Source: Taenia hydatigena (Eukaryota; Platyhelminthes; Cestoda; Cyclophyllidea; Taeniidae). Taken from it: a DNA stretch of 64,000 nt. The notes below the pieces were generated by a model. The model saw nothing but the letters and a program-made list of their open reading frames with translations, was not told the DNA's origin and ran no database searches. The position numbers and the translations under genes are program-made. Location: the NCBI GenBank assembly GCA_036345935.2, contig JADWOT020000404.1, positions 46,446 to 110,445 on the forward strand. The letters are read 5' to 3'. Shown piece by piece: positions 22,800 through 34,043 of the stretch; positions within the stretch are counted from its first letter, which is position 1, and each line of letters begins with the position of its first letter.

Positions 22800-23620
22800 T
22801 GCATAATCACTGAAATTCCACGAAAACACGAACATGGTTATCATTCAGCGTCCATAGTTGGTCTGTATTTAGTAGTCACTGTATATGCAAAGAATCGGCA
22901 CTACCGCTTTTGCATGCAATTTAGCCCATTCTCCCGTCAATAAGTCACTTGCCACACCATTGCGCTGAGGTGATTATTCAGAATGTGGGATAGGAGGAAG
23001 ATGTATAAGCGGTGCTAAACAAACTAAGCACTGGGACATAAAAGCAGCCCACGAAAACCGTTGTGTTGAAAGGAAGGAGTTGTGGATTAGTATGCCAATC
23101 AAAAAACGAATTATAAGTAGACATAAAACTAACAATTGGTCGAGATGATAAAGTGCAAGGTGTAGCTAAAAGAGATAAATCAGGCCTTACATTTTCAGGC
23201 TTTGCGCACTTGAACAACCAAAATTTGGCCCGAAATTTCATTGCTGGCATTTCCTTAAATAACTGCTTGTGAGACAATCCTAGTGTGCTGGCTTTAGAGA
23301 TCAAGAATTGGCAGCTTCTATAGTGAATAGAAGCAAAAATTCGTGAGAGACGCATGATTCCTTTTTAAGCAAATCTATGCCTGCGTAATTATAGCTAGTC
23401 TAATCTTGATGGAAACAAAAGGTAGCAAGGTTGTTTCGCAGCAAAGAACGGTTATTTCTAAGCCGTTAAACCACGTACTTCCATTATGGCCTACGCTTAC
23501 ATTCGTGATCTTCCTATGGGTTGAACTAAAAAAATAGTAGCACATAAAAACTGTCATTCAAGGTTGTGAAAGGAATATTCAGCATAAATGCTTATCAACA
23601 GCCAGAATAATAATCGCATA
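22800..23620 (-). repeat. Dispersed repeat L, inverted copy
   Basis: Inverted partner of 17225-18070, separated from it by about 4.7 kb. The whole length aligns, including TATGCGATTATTATTCTGGC, GGAATCATGCGTCTCTCACG and AAAGCCTGAAAATGTAAGGC on the minus strand. A 125-codon open frame here (22978-23355, minus) is not open in the 17 kb copy, so it is not evidence of a conserved protein. Confidence 0.8.
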
Positions 23621-23649
23621 ACAGGCGGTCATATGCCCTGTTCTGATAA

Positions 23650-24840
23650 ACGGTATGAATGGCTTCTTGTCATATCCTGGAAGTAAGGTGGTTACTTTCC
23701 ATGTGTTTGGTTGAGCGATGACGCCTAAATTGTTTAGTTGGTGAAATTAATGTGCTGTTAATCGTTTGCGTTGTTGAATGAAGTCGTGGAACGATGGCAC
23801 TTGCGGCAAGCAAAGTTGTATCTTGAGGCTAAAGCAGGAGTGTTTTTCAGGTAAGACCATTGTCTTCGGAATCCCACTGTGTAGAGGAATGCCGATTGTG
23901 GTTCCCGTGTAGTTCTATTTATTTAGTATTATATGCGTGTAAGACGACACTAAAGTCCTGTGGGGATATTACCTTTAAGGATAAAAGTGATCAATGAGAA
24001 ATTGTATCCTTCGTGAATTCGAGGGAGTGGAAGGGCCCTCAGGTGTAAGCGGCGGTGACTGGGGTGTGACATAGCTTTTGATGGGGTAGCTACTTTTACA
24101 TCAATTACTGAAAGGTTATTACTGCCTAAAAATGATGAAGTCGACAGTTGGTCTTGATCGCCTGCTATCTACTGGGAGAAGTAGATTGACGAGCTGTAGC
24201 AAGGTGTTGAGATTGCCTTGTGCATGCAGTGCAAGCGATAGCAAATAAGTACGCCGACAAATTGCTGTCAGATAGCAAATGTGCGCCCTTGAAAATGTTA
24301 TTTGACTAAATTTTGACCATTAATATGTTCCCGGTGTTGACAGTGCAGCTTTATTAGACATAAGCTCAGAACAAGAATGGACTGCCAAGTTCCTCTGTTA
24401 ATGATCGCACGGGGTATAGCATAAAATTCACTTGACGCGTAGGACCACCGGAGATTTACCGAGGATAGTTCCTACCAATTTGCGCAGTCAACCATATTAC
24501 TCTTGGTAATCTAGGGAGAGTGTGGCTAAGGCGCGCCTCACAAGCATTCCTCCATTCTGTTCAGCGTGGATCAATGGAATGCTAGTGAGCTGTACACACA
24601 CTTTGAATCCATCTGGCAGAGTTTGAATGGCTCACTGGACTTGGTGCAGATATTCACTTTGAGATTTTTGAGAAGCCTGGCCATGCAATAAGCGAATTTA
24701 ATAGTGGGTAAGGAAGAATCATACGATAGGCCGTATAAAGCCTGTTAATATAGGGGAAAGTGTTTGATAAGGAAAATGACAAATCCTTATCGAAGTCTTA
24801 GAGAAAATAAGGAACCTATTCAAAAATTTGAATAAAACCT
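23650..24840. other. No supportable gene
   Basis: Nothing with exon-like signals was found here. Confidence 0.3.
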
Positions 24841-24849
24841 TAGTCACAC

Positions 24850-25038
24850 ATGGGCTGCCAAACTGCAGTTAAAATGCACACAATTGACGTATTAAGAGAA
24901 AACGAATTCAAACAAAGCAATGAAAGTGAAGGGCTGGTCACCCTAAAGACGCGTAAAAATCTGAGCTCAAAATACACATTTTTGACTTTTACCACGCACA
25001 GCCTTGCCGCGTTGCGCTTCATTTCTTTCGCATGGTAA
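24850..25038 (+). CDS. Weak candidate ORF
   Basis: ATG at 24850 opens 62 codons: MGCQTAVKMHTIDVLRENEF then a polar stretch and a Thr/Ser-rich hydrophobic end. Composition is plausible, but there is no supporting splice site, poly(A) signal or domain. It may be chance. Confidence 0.2.
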   Translation: MGCQTAVKMHTIDVLRENEFKQSNESEGLVTLKTRKNLSSKYTFLTFTTHSLAALRFISFAW

Positions 25039-26097
25039 ATCGTAAGCGGTATTTTAAGAAGACTGCTGCTAATGAAAACCGCCTTGGCACCTAAGCGGAT
25101 AAGGCTTTTGAAATAAGACCATTTAAGTAATGTGGCAAGTCGTGTTGCAGTGGAAATACTCTTGCGTTACTAGTCCTTTTTATCGACAAATTCAGAATGC
25201 CTTACTTGAACCGAACTTTTGTGCCATTTCGAGATAGGATCGATGTCTTATCTATTACCGGTGGGTGTATGATGGAGTAGGATTGAAAAGGGCCATCGCA
25301 TCACCACTGTTTGCGTAGCGTGGTGCGATTCTGCATCGAAAGTGTCGACACAGGCCATGCGGAGAAATAAACTTGCACTGAGTGAGTGTATGAGGGCAGG
25401 TATGCCGTGCCATGCAATAAGGACTAGAGAGGAGTGCTAGCAGTCGAAGCAATTGATTAATGAAACCAGAAAGGCAGGAAAATGCGCAAATCAGAGCTAA
25501 TATTTTAAACACCATTTGCAGGTGTGGAGCAAAGGGTGAAGTTGAGTTGTCTGGCAAATAGCTATTGCTCACCTTTCCCGTGAGGGACATAATAGGAGGC
25601 AAGAGAATGCAATTCATTCTTACCTGCGTTACATGTGACGTGATGCCAAAATGCTAAAGGCAGCATTAGGTTTCCGAGGTAATCGTTAGAATGCCTCTGC
25701 TCAGCAATTTATGCTCCTATAGGATGAGATGCATTTTTGCAAAATTCATAGTACTCAAATTTATTTTAACGAGATAATCCTTAGTAATTAAGATGAATCT
25801 TTAAAAATATAGTCCACTTAAGAAAATATTATGGCGTTTTTAGCCTAAGAATGGCTCCAAATTACCAATCGGTTAGGAAGCGGTTACCGCTAGTGACCTT
25901 AAAAATGCTAAGCGAATTACTTAATTCAAAATCTTGTTTCACTTAACAAAGCATGCAATCTGCAGTTGACTTCTGTCTTGGAAATTGCACGTATCATGTT
26001 AATTCGTCTTTACTTTTCAAAAGATGCGTGGTGTATGCACGGCTGAATGATTAATTCGTGAACATTTTTGAACAGAAATCTATCGCTATTATATGCA

Positions 26098-26293
26098 TGT
26101 ATAGCATCACGAGGCTTGCTCGAGGCAAAAGAAGGCAGAATACTAGGAGAGTATATATATCTACATATTTTTAGCAAACAGAGAGAAATGAGCTGCTGGC
26201 ATGGCCGAAAGTCCAGCCTACGCAGCCAGAGCAATGTGGCCACCTCTGTGACCTTAACTGAAATCGGTAGTCCAAGCAAACAAAGTACTACAT
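26098..26293 (+). repeat. Repeat Z, copy 1
   Basis: About 195 bp beginning GCATCACGAGGCTTGCTCGA and ending GTCCAAGCAAACAAAGTACT. The same order of blocks (GAGGC..C..AGGCAAAAGAAG, GCAGAGGGAAAT, TGGCATGGCC, CAATGTGGCCACC, GACCCTGACC, CAAGCAAACAAA) occurs at 26834-27030, inverted at 27185-27366, and at 28556-28743. Confidence 0.75.
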
Positions 26294-26833
26294 TGCCTCT
26301 CTCCTCTTTCGAGTGTCGTCCTCGACGCGCCCCTTGATAGACCTCCCGCGGCAGCCATCGCAACGTAGCCAGTGCTGCGAGAAGAACCCACGAGCTAATC
26401 ATGCCAGTTGCCGATATTCGACGCGATTGAGGCGATGCTTGACACCAACGTCGGTAATCCCTCTCGGCAGTTCGATTTGACTTGGGGTTTTGTCAGAATT
26501 AAAAACAAAATTTAGAATGAGAGGTTCTGCTTACCAAGAGCATGCCTGTAAAAAGACGTTAGCACATTGATCTCCTTAAGCATGCATATCAAGGGTAATC
26601 TTTCGAACAAAATCATTCCAGGTCGTCCATGACCAATGTCACTTCAGCTGTTAATGGTTTTCTTGTAGAACGCGAGATGGAGATGCCGAAAGCAAACGTC
26701 CTTCCCAGCCTATCCGCTATGGGAGGTTAGAGACACTTCATCCGTAGCACATGCACTTCTTCCACACCGCTGAAGTATGTCACAGGTGGTGGAGATCGGG
26801 ATAGGAACCCCATAGAATAGGTTTTGCTTCCCG

Positions 26834-27030
26834 CTGCCACCAATGTAGCGTCCCGAGGCTCCTCTGAGACAATAGAAGACAGAAAACCAGGGTGGAATCT
26901 ATTTGCTCAACAAGCAGAGGGAAATAAGCTGTTGGCATGGCCTGGAGACAAGCCTACACAGATAGGACAATTTGGCCAATTCTGCGACCCTGACCGAAAT
27001 CGGCAGTCCAAGCAAACAAATTATCCCACG
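26834..27030 (+). repeat. Repeat Z, copy 2
   Basis: Direct copy with CCACCAATGTAGCGTCCCGA at its start and CAGTCCAAGCAAACAAATTA at its end. It lies 155 bp from the inverted copy at 27185-27366, so the pair could fold into a hairpin. Confidence 0.75.
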
Positions 27031-27184
27031 TGTCTATATTTAGGAACAATTTTTATTTGTTTGCTTTTTTCAATTTACTCTTCAATTGGGATGTGAGGAA
27101 AATGTTTCTCATTTATTCATCTTAGGCATCGCTTGCTTTTCAAATCTAGTTAAAGAGCTTCAGCTCTACCACAGCTATAGTGGT

Positions 27185-27366
27185 CTATTGTTTGTTCGGG
27201 CGCAGATACCTCCAACGGTTTTCCGGGTGGCTATATTGCCCCAGCCAAGTAAAATGATTTCCAGGCCATGTCTATCAAACACATATAATTTGCCCTGGCA
27301 TTTCGCCTTCTATTTTTCTTTGAGGGAGTCTTGAGACGCTACATTGGTAGCGGCGGGTAGTGGATC
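27185..27366 (-). repeat. Repeat Z, copy 3 (inverted)
   Basis: On the minus strand it reads CTACCAATGTAGCGTCTCAA, then CATGGCCTGGAA and GGCAATATAGCCACC, matching copy 2 block for block but more diverged toward its end. Confidence 0.65.
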
Positions 27367-27859
27367 CGACTATAGTGGATTTCCACCCCAATTTGTATCA
27401 CCTGTAACAAATTTCAGCTGCGCAAGAGAAGTGCATATGCTACAAATGGGAGAATCCTTGTCATCACATAACAGAAGGGCTGGGCATTAGGTCATGCAGA
27501 TAAAATTCTCTTCCTCTTCCTCTTTTTTTGCCCTCCTTTCAATAAAAGCTTCATCGTTCCCCTTCCCTTGTAAAGTGCTCTCTAAGTCAATCGCATTTCC
27601 CTGTAAATGTGCTTTTTTGTTTTACATTTGGAAATTCCTCCATTCCTTCTGTTTACTAGTCCAAAGCAGGCACATTCGTTAGCTTCAAACACATCATCCC
27701 TTATTCCTTCATGCCTTTACTGCATTTTCCAAGGCACCATACTTATTTTCTGCACTTCGCTTTCCCCACTACACCTCACCATTATTATCCACGCTGCATA
27801 TTACTCACCTGCTTCGCGACTATTCTTTAGCAAAGGTTCCAGTATTGTGCTTTAGCATT

Positions 27860-28320
27860 TTTGCTTTTAAATCTATTCGAGTCTCATACCATATTTAGGC
27901 AGTTTTTTATTACCGCTTTAAAAGAGTTCCATATTAAAAGGAAACGTAATTACTTTATGTCACTATAAAGCAATGTTAAGATGTTATAACTAGCTAGATA
28001 TAATTTTTTTATTTAGTTAAACAATTGTAATAATGTAATCATGCGGATAAAACCGATATGCATGCACATAGTAGTATCTTTTTGCAAACTAACATATAAA
28101 ATAATTTACCCTTAACCATGCATTTCATGAGTCAATTAAAGTGGTAGACATTAAAAATTATTGGGTTTTAGCAGAATAATTATTGCATACTTTAGTTATG
28201 CGAAAAATTAGTTTGATTTACTGTGCTAAGTTAGCCGGTTTTCTCAAAATATTACTTGGAATCAAAGGTTATTGTAATACTTATATTTTTTTATGAGCTT
28301 TGTAGGCCAGAGGCGAAAAA
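27860..28320. other. Very AT-rich, gene-free stretch
   Basis: A long run of A/T-rich sequence (for example TATAATTTTTTTATTTAGTT near 28000) without open frames or recognisable repeats. It separates the repeat Z cluster from the exon pair at 28.8-29.2 kb. Confidence 0.6.
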
Positions 28321-28555
28321 ACAATTTAAGCTTGACGGCAGAGCAGCGTGGCCACTCACAGGAGCGTGATTTATCCCCATCCTAAGTTCCCGTACTAGGC
28401 CTCGCTGTGCCATCTCCCTCTTGTAATAAATGTCGAAGCGTGTTCCGACTTCTAATAACAAGGGCGATCAGGAGGAAGAGGAGGAACCCTCTACAGTTAT
28501 CCTGAGCTTTTCGTTTGCTGTTTTCTGTACTGTATGCGTGGCGGTTTTAAAGTAT

Positions 28556-28743
28556 GATTGTGGCGTCCAGAGGCTCCCTTGAGGCAAAAGAAGGTAGAAT
28601 GCCAGGATAGAATATATATATTCCATGGGCAGAGGGAATTAATCTGCAGGAATGGCCCGGGGGCTAGCCTCCGTAGCTAGGGCAATATGGCCACCTCGTG
28701 ACCCTGACCAACACTGGTTGTTCAAGCAAACAAAGTATTATCA
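28556..28743 (+). repeat. Repeat Z, copy 4
   Basis: Direct copy (GTGGCGTCCAGAGGCTCCCT ... GTTCAAGCAAACAAAGTATT). It ends about 35 bp before the stop codon of the minus-strand candidate gene at 28778-29204. Confidence 0.7.
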
Positions 28744-28777
28744 TAAAATTAAAGGGAGCGAAATCAAGCTGTTCTTT

Positions 28778-28982
28778 TTAAAAGAATGGTGTGTTTTTAA
28801 CGTAGCCACGTCTTCTTGAGGTGATTGGCATTGTCAAACTCAGGCATATGTCAATGAGTTGGCCAGAACAAATGCGTAATCTGGAGAAATTGACGTCTGA
28901 GTTACTGGCATGGTAACTACGCCTTAGATATGTTCTGATTCTCAGAAATGGAGTTGGTGCCCGATATGAGCTGAGGGAAGGC
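28778..28982 (-). CDS. Candidate terminal exon of an unrecognised gene
   Basis: On the minus strand a pyrimidine-rich acceptor (CATCTCCGTCCTCTCCAG) ends at 28983. The following 67 codons stay open, in the phase required by the exon at 29098-29204, to TAA at 28778-28780. The peptide is Ser/Arg-rich (PSLSSYRAPTPFLRIRTYLR). No domain is visible. Because 67 open codons can occur by chance, the in-phase junction is the main support. Confidence 0.35.
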
Positions 28983-29097
28983 CTGGAGAGGACGGAGATG
29001 GTATGCAGTCCCTTGTTAAATCAGCTTGTCAAAGTGACAAATTTGCCCTTTGCTGCTAACTGTGGCACATTGCATGTCACGGATTTCGTGAACTTAC

Positions 29098-29204
29098 CTT
29101 AGAAGGTAGCTATAATTTCTTCTTTCTATATCAAGAAATGCAATAGCTTTACCCCCTCTACATTGTTCTAGCATTAAACCACCCTCGTCATCCCATGGAT
29201 GCAT
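29098..29204 (-). CDS. Candidate first coding exon, joined to 28778-28982
   Basis: Minus-strand ATG at 29204 opens 35 codons to a canonical donor (CTTCTAAG|GTAAGTTC, exon end 29098). The peptide MHPWDDEGGLMLEQCRGGKA then IAFLDIERRNYSYLL is acidic, aromatic and very protein-like. An in-frame TGA lies 9 nt upstream, consistent with a true start or an unseen acceptor. Phase 2 exit and the 115-nt intron fit the downstream exon. No family recognised. Confidence 0.45.
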
Positions 29205-29569
29205 ACATGCTCAAACCACCATCTCCATGCCACCACTTCATAGTGGTGCTCAATTTAAGCGCTGTGTTCTTAACACTGCCCTACCGGTGGTAATTGAAGG
29301 CGTACAAGCTTCATTTGTGTGCCATGAAAAGTGCTTATTAGGTCATTCATTGCCACAACTATATCAATTCATACGTTGCCTAGCCCTTCCTTCAGCCTCA
29401 CCGCTTCGGTCCAGCTGACGGTCTTTGCGGCTGCACTTATAGCCGAAACGCTATTTCTACTTAATACTCAGTAGAGGTATTTGTTCGTGATTCCTCATAT
29501 TGTTGTAACCGGCGCTGTAGACGGCTCTTCCTTCCTCCTCTTTTCTTTTACAACTCTTGCCATGAGAAA

Positions 29570-29700
29570 GTTGAATATTTTCAGATATATTTATCATATG
29601 CGGGAGGAAGACATGCAGTAACTGCGCCTCAGACCCTGGAAAGCGACTATGTTGTCCTCCCATCTCTAGCCTACAAGGCACATTTAAAGAACACAAATAT
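29570..29700 (+). repeat. Dispersed repeat Y, copy 2
   Basis: Diverged direct copy of 21695-21860 (see shared blocks TTTATCATATG and CCTCCCATCTCTAGCCTACA). Confidence 0.5.
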
Positions 29701-30447
29701 TACAACCTTTGTAAAAACACAGGGCTCATTAGCGCGGATCGGCATGCCAACGGCTAACTCGCAAGCACATGCACACTTGCCATATGATCTGTGGGCGGTC
29801 CATCTTCTTGGGTGTGCTTGACTGTCTCCGTGTAAATCTTTCATGTGAAGGCTTGCGACACTAGGAAAGTGTTCTTTTTTGAATTACTTATTAATAAAGT
29901 TGCGTATCATAAATTTGGGGATAACATTAACTCAAATGGCTTCAAATTTTGCTAGTCCGAAAAGCTTTAGGGCAGTCGGATTTAAAATATCCTCATAAAA
30001 TTTCCGTCCAGATTTTTTTTGCTCAGATTCTAGCAATCGTCATATTTTGCGTAAAGCCTAGTAAATTTGCAACGAAGCATTAAAATTACCCGTGCCGGTT
30101 GAAAAATGCAGCGGTAATGAGAAGTGAACAAACCTTTCTCATCGAGATAGGTGCGAAAAAGACCCCATCGTTTTATCATGCCTTCCTTCTTAGGCAGCAA
30201 GCGAATCATCCCATCACAATTGCTAATTCTTCAAGATTAACCATTTGGGCACGGGCTTGTCTGATACCATAAAATGGATGACTGTCATTTTTTAGGGCAA
30301 TAGAATCGGGGGAGCACTTTAGTGATTGGTACTATTCACTATCACACTCCATCCAGACGCTGTATAACAGGCATTAAGTAAAGCCTCAGCGTCAGAGGTA
30401 TAGGGCAGGCTTTGGCTTGTAGATTAGCTTAGCTCATCTTAAATTTT

Positions 30448-30628
30448 TTAAGCCAATCCAACCCTCTGCGCCATTTTGATCTTAGGTAGGGGGAGGACAC
30501 TTTGTTTGCTCAAGTTAGTCATCAGCGCCACCAGTAAGTCAACCTGATCCATGTACTGTAGCGGCGCGTGCTTTTGTGCAAGCCATTCAGTCAAGAGCGT
30601 GTTTCCCACTGACTCCTTGCATGTGACG
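30448..30628 (-). CDS. Candidate terminal exon, unrecognised
   Basis: From an AG at 30629-30630 (TGGCTTGGGTTAG) the minus strand is open for 59 codons to TAA. The peptide (VTCKESVGNTLLTEWLAQKH, then APLQYMDQVDLLVALMTNLS and a Pro/Lys tail) has a convincing helix and balanced codons. The acceptor is only moderately pyrimidine-rich. No upstream exon or poly(A) signal was identified. Confidence 0.35.
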
Positions 30629-31894
30629 CTAACCCAAGCCACACGCGTGCGCGGAGTCGTTGGTCTGCGCCTATGCGGCATTCAGCCCAATCGCAATACG
30701 ATGGCATTAAACTAAGGAAGACTATCTGTTCCTATGCTTAACAGTGAGAAAATGTGCTGATATCATTAAGGATAGCAGAGGCATTACCAGCTCTAGAGCT
30801 AAGGCAACCTATGTGGTAGAATTAATCCGTGCAAATCCTCTACTGATGCCATCATTTTCAATTCCAGTAGACTAAGACATCAGTTAAACGCAGTCAAGCC
30901 CACAAGCACCTTGTAGTCTATTTCTTATTAAGGTAACGTTGAGAATAGGATGATATGTCGCATGTTCAACACTCTACCCTGCTTCCAAATTGCAAATCCA
31001 AAGCGTCAGCATTTAAGACAAGTCTACATCTGCATTCCCATCCTCTGAGAAGAAGATGGACATCTCCACGACAAATTGAATACCCACTAGTGTGCCACTT
31101 CACTTCCACAGAAATTATGGTCACGCTTAACCGACTTTGTATCTGCTTGCATGGCCCTGCTCTGTTACTCGATTAGAACTCATCGCTGGGCTCATAATGA
31201 GGGATACTCTAATGTGAGTAAGCAGACGGAGGTTTGGTTGCCAGGACAATGTTGTAATGCCGCCTGACGCGTCGTCTTCTCGACCTGCAATCAGTTAGCG
31301 AGTGATGTTTATCCACGCTATAACCGACTGCATTTTTTAATGTCACAAAATGCAATTTGCAAAGTCTAATTAGGCTGCGTAATCGTTTAATTTTACGTAG
31401 CAGCTAAGTAAAAAGACATATCACCACCAATCTCAAGAACAGCCCAATCGACTGAGTTGCAGGCATAACTGAAGCTCAGATCTAGCAAAGATGAGGATAT
31501 TAGTAAGGTCAGAAATGCTTTGAAATCGGAATATGTGCATTTAAGCTAAGGGCATGATAATGCACAAAGGCAGATCAAAATAAAGGGAAATTTAGGTACT
31601 TGGCAATATTCAAATATTCTTATTTCGGCCTCGCTGACAGTTCCCCTTCGGTGGAATTGTGCGAGGTCCTATGAGTCGTGCAGAGATTTAGTGACAAGCG
31701 TTGATATCTGTGAGTTGCAGACGTGATATCTCACTGACGTGCGGCGTGGCATAAGAGACGAAGGATGACGGAAAAGTTAGAGTTAAATGGGAGATGTAGT
31801 CCAGAATAACGGATGAATGTGCTTTGGGCGCGAATAATGAGCCGGTGTCATGTGAGACATAAGTCAAAGCGGGCCTTGTATGAAGTGCATTACG

Positions 31895-32089
31895 CTAAAG
31901 TCTTTTCAATTTGTGATTTCCACTTCCGTATCTGACTCTATCTACTCCCGACCTTGACCCAAAATGCACAATATAAAGAGGATTCAAAAATGACTGGTAG
32001 TAAGGGAGGTTCATGTATGAGCCGAGATCTGCCTGAATTGTCCCTTTGAAAATCTTTGTCAGCTTATATGATGCATATGTATTTCCACT
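31895..32089 (-). CDS. Candidate terminal exon, unrecognised
   Basis: The minus strand is open for about 64 codons to TAG at 31895. The peptide (SGNTYASYKLTKIFKGTIQA, DLGSYMNLPYYQSFLNPLYI, ending GNHKLKRL) is aromatic and basic and reads like real coding sequence. A TGA lies directly upstream in frame, so an acceptor (probably CCTGTGAG) or an earlier frame must supply the N-terminus. No family recognised. Confidence 0.35.
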   Translation of the reverse strand, partial: SGNTYASYKLTKIFKGTIQADLGSYMNLPYYQSFLNPLYIVHFGSRSGVDRVRYGSGNHKLKRL

Positions 32090-32515
32090 CACAGGATTTA
32101 CCGAATAACTAGCGTGAATACAACTCGACTACCATGTATAGAACAGTTCGGCTAAAAGTACACAACATCCAGGTCGCGTACTCGTAAATCTTCTTCAGCT
32201 TCATTTAAGTCATTTGACTGTACCATGTTCATGCAGCTTTCGCGATTTCAGGTCACCGTTGCAGGGCCTTGGTGACGTCTTGGCTTGGGCCAGGTGAATT
32301 ACTCTAAACTGTTTGCGCCATAGCTATGAAACTGTACATTACTACTCCCCTCCATCCCATTCGGAAACATGAGCCTTGTCTTCCCAAATGCTGGTTGTCG
32401 CATCTCTCTATTCCCTTCGAAAATGATGCTAAACCGGAGCTTTGTCAGAGTCCTATAAATCATTAGTCTGCACTGCTAAACTAGCTTTGGCCTCTTTTAC
32501 AGCTCTGCTGGTCTG

Positions 32516-32521
32516 TTTATT
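32516..32521 (-). terminator. Poly(A) signal AATAAA overlapping the stop codon
   Basis: The minus-strand sequence TGAATAAAC places AATAAA on the last base of the TGA stop of the 78-residue gene, implying a very short 3' untranslated region. Confidence 0.45.
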
Positions 32522-32698
32522 CAGGCGAAATAGTTCTTAAAACACTGTATTATAGTGTCTGTTCTCAATTCTTTTATCAACCACATGATTCTGTGCTTCA
32601 CTAGTTTTATCTTGAAGTCGTTTAGAAAAAAAGACATTTGAGTTGCTACACTACACTGCTGATGAGTCAGTTTCATCTCAAAATCTTTTTTTTTAACC
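32521..32698 (-). CDS. Second exon of a small two-exon gene (78-residue protein)
   Basis: The acceptor GGAGAATACTAG ends at 32699. The next 58 codons are open, in the phase set by the first exon, to a TGA at 32521-32523. The protein is Lys-rich and helical (VKKKDFEMKLTHQQCSVATQ, then FLNDFKIKLVKHRIMWLIKE and a short C-terminal tail). The stop codon overlaps a perfect AATAAA. Intron length is 154 nt. No signal peptide or membrane span is evident and I do not recognise the family. Confidence 0.5.
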
Positions 32699-32852
32699 CT
32701 AGTATTCTCCAATGAACTTGATGTGAACCAAAGCAACTAAATTTTAAGTGGTTCCCATGTGCCCTTCCGAGATCCAAAAATGCTTCTTAGAGCACGGATG
32801 ATGGGCAAAATAATTCCCAATCAGGCTCACCTCTACTCTCTCCCAAACTTAC

Positions 32853-32911
32853 TTTGCATTCATTTTAGCACCGTTCCTTGATATTTCCATGTACCGCCGG
32901 ATAAGTTGCAT
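32853..32911 (-). CDS. First exon of the small two-exon gene
   Basis: Minus-strand ATG at 32911 opens 19 codons (MQLIRRYMEISRNGAKMNA) to a canonical donor (GCAAA|GTAAGTTTG). It leaves in phase 2 and joins the exon at 32698 to give a Lys codon across the junction. The basic amphipathic start could be a targeting helix, but that is inference. An in-frame TAA a few codons upstream supports this ATG as the start. Confidence 0.5.
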
Positions 32912-32999
32912 GCAGTTAATTGTAATTATTTATGTGGTGTTTTCTATAAATTACGCAGTGCTCTCTTTTGCAATTGCTTGCCTTTCTGCATTGTTTAAT

Positions 33000-34035
33000 C
33001 ACAAAGTAATCTATGTTCCATGTACGCATTACGTGAAACGCATTTTGAGGCGAAAGATGCTGTTCGCAAGCACTATTTTGCTGATCATGTACGTAACAAA
33101 ATTTTTGCTAATCTGATGAATCAGTGGCATTGGAGTAAGCCAATGGCTTTCTTTTCTGTGAGGAATGCTTCCATTTTGCTATCCAAGCCTGCGTTTGTCA
33201 TAATCTTGCTCAAGCGAATCCCTTTATAAAAAATAATGGGAGTTAGTTGCGCCATAATTATTCGGGACAAAAGTAATCAATCCTTAAAATGACTGGTTTT
33301 GACAGCGTCAGTTGGCGGTGGGCGAGTAATCGTTATCCCTATTTAATTCAAATGCCTATTTATGATGGATAAAGGCCATCCGCATCGCAACCGTTTTAAT
33401 ATAACCACAATACTTGTCTGCAGCTGTTGGTACTTAGAGCACAGTTAAGGCGTTCCGTTCAATTTGAAATAATTGTCCTGGAAAATTAAATAGATGGAAA
33501 TCCACGATCCCATTTATTAAAATGGTGTAGCTGATAATGGATTTTTCTGATAATTATGCGAGGGTGAATTGAGCTGTTCTTTTCTTCTCGAATGCGATAA
33601 AAGTCGAAGGAAACTAAAATGCTAAGCTAAACATGCAGTTTCTAGCTTGCTTACAAGCACTTCTATGGCGTACCGGCTAATAATGTCTCCGCTTATCACA
33701 AAGTAAGATAAGGTATTGACCTTTACAACTGTGGCATGCACTTTCGTTGTGCACAAAAAATAGGTGTGATAGTGGTGACACCAATTAGACAAAGTATTAA
33801 AAACCCACGTCTGTAGCATGACGCATACATTTGCTGTCTAAATTTGCTCTACAGCAGTTTTTGTTGCATTGCGCCATATTTTGCAATGATAAGCTCCTCT
33901 AACCATGCTAGGGACCTCTTCTACCTCAATAATTCAATTGTCGAGAGTTCTGCCGATGGACCACTTCGAAACAGCGATTGAATTGCGAAACGTCACATTG
34001 TACTAATGTGGCCTAGTAAGGCTTGATCGCTTTGG
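33000..34035. other. No supportable gene
   Basis: A plus-strand frame at 33020-33229 gives a plausible peptide but no splice or poly(A) support. Nothing is called. Confidence 0.3.
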
Positions 34036-34043
34036 TTCTCCAT

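Noticed and set aside
22978..23355. 125-codon minus frame
   Set aside because: Lies inside repeat L; the frame is not open in the 17-kb copy, so it is not a conserved protein.
25255..25617. 120-codon minus frame after a CAG|GTAAGA donor
   Set aside because: Starts just inside the would-be intron; Cys/Leu-rich composition; the upstream exon candidate (about 24 codons) is too short to support.
26010..26402. 130-codon minus and 89-codon plus frames
   Set aside because: Overlap repeat Z copy 1 and are not preserved in the other three copies.
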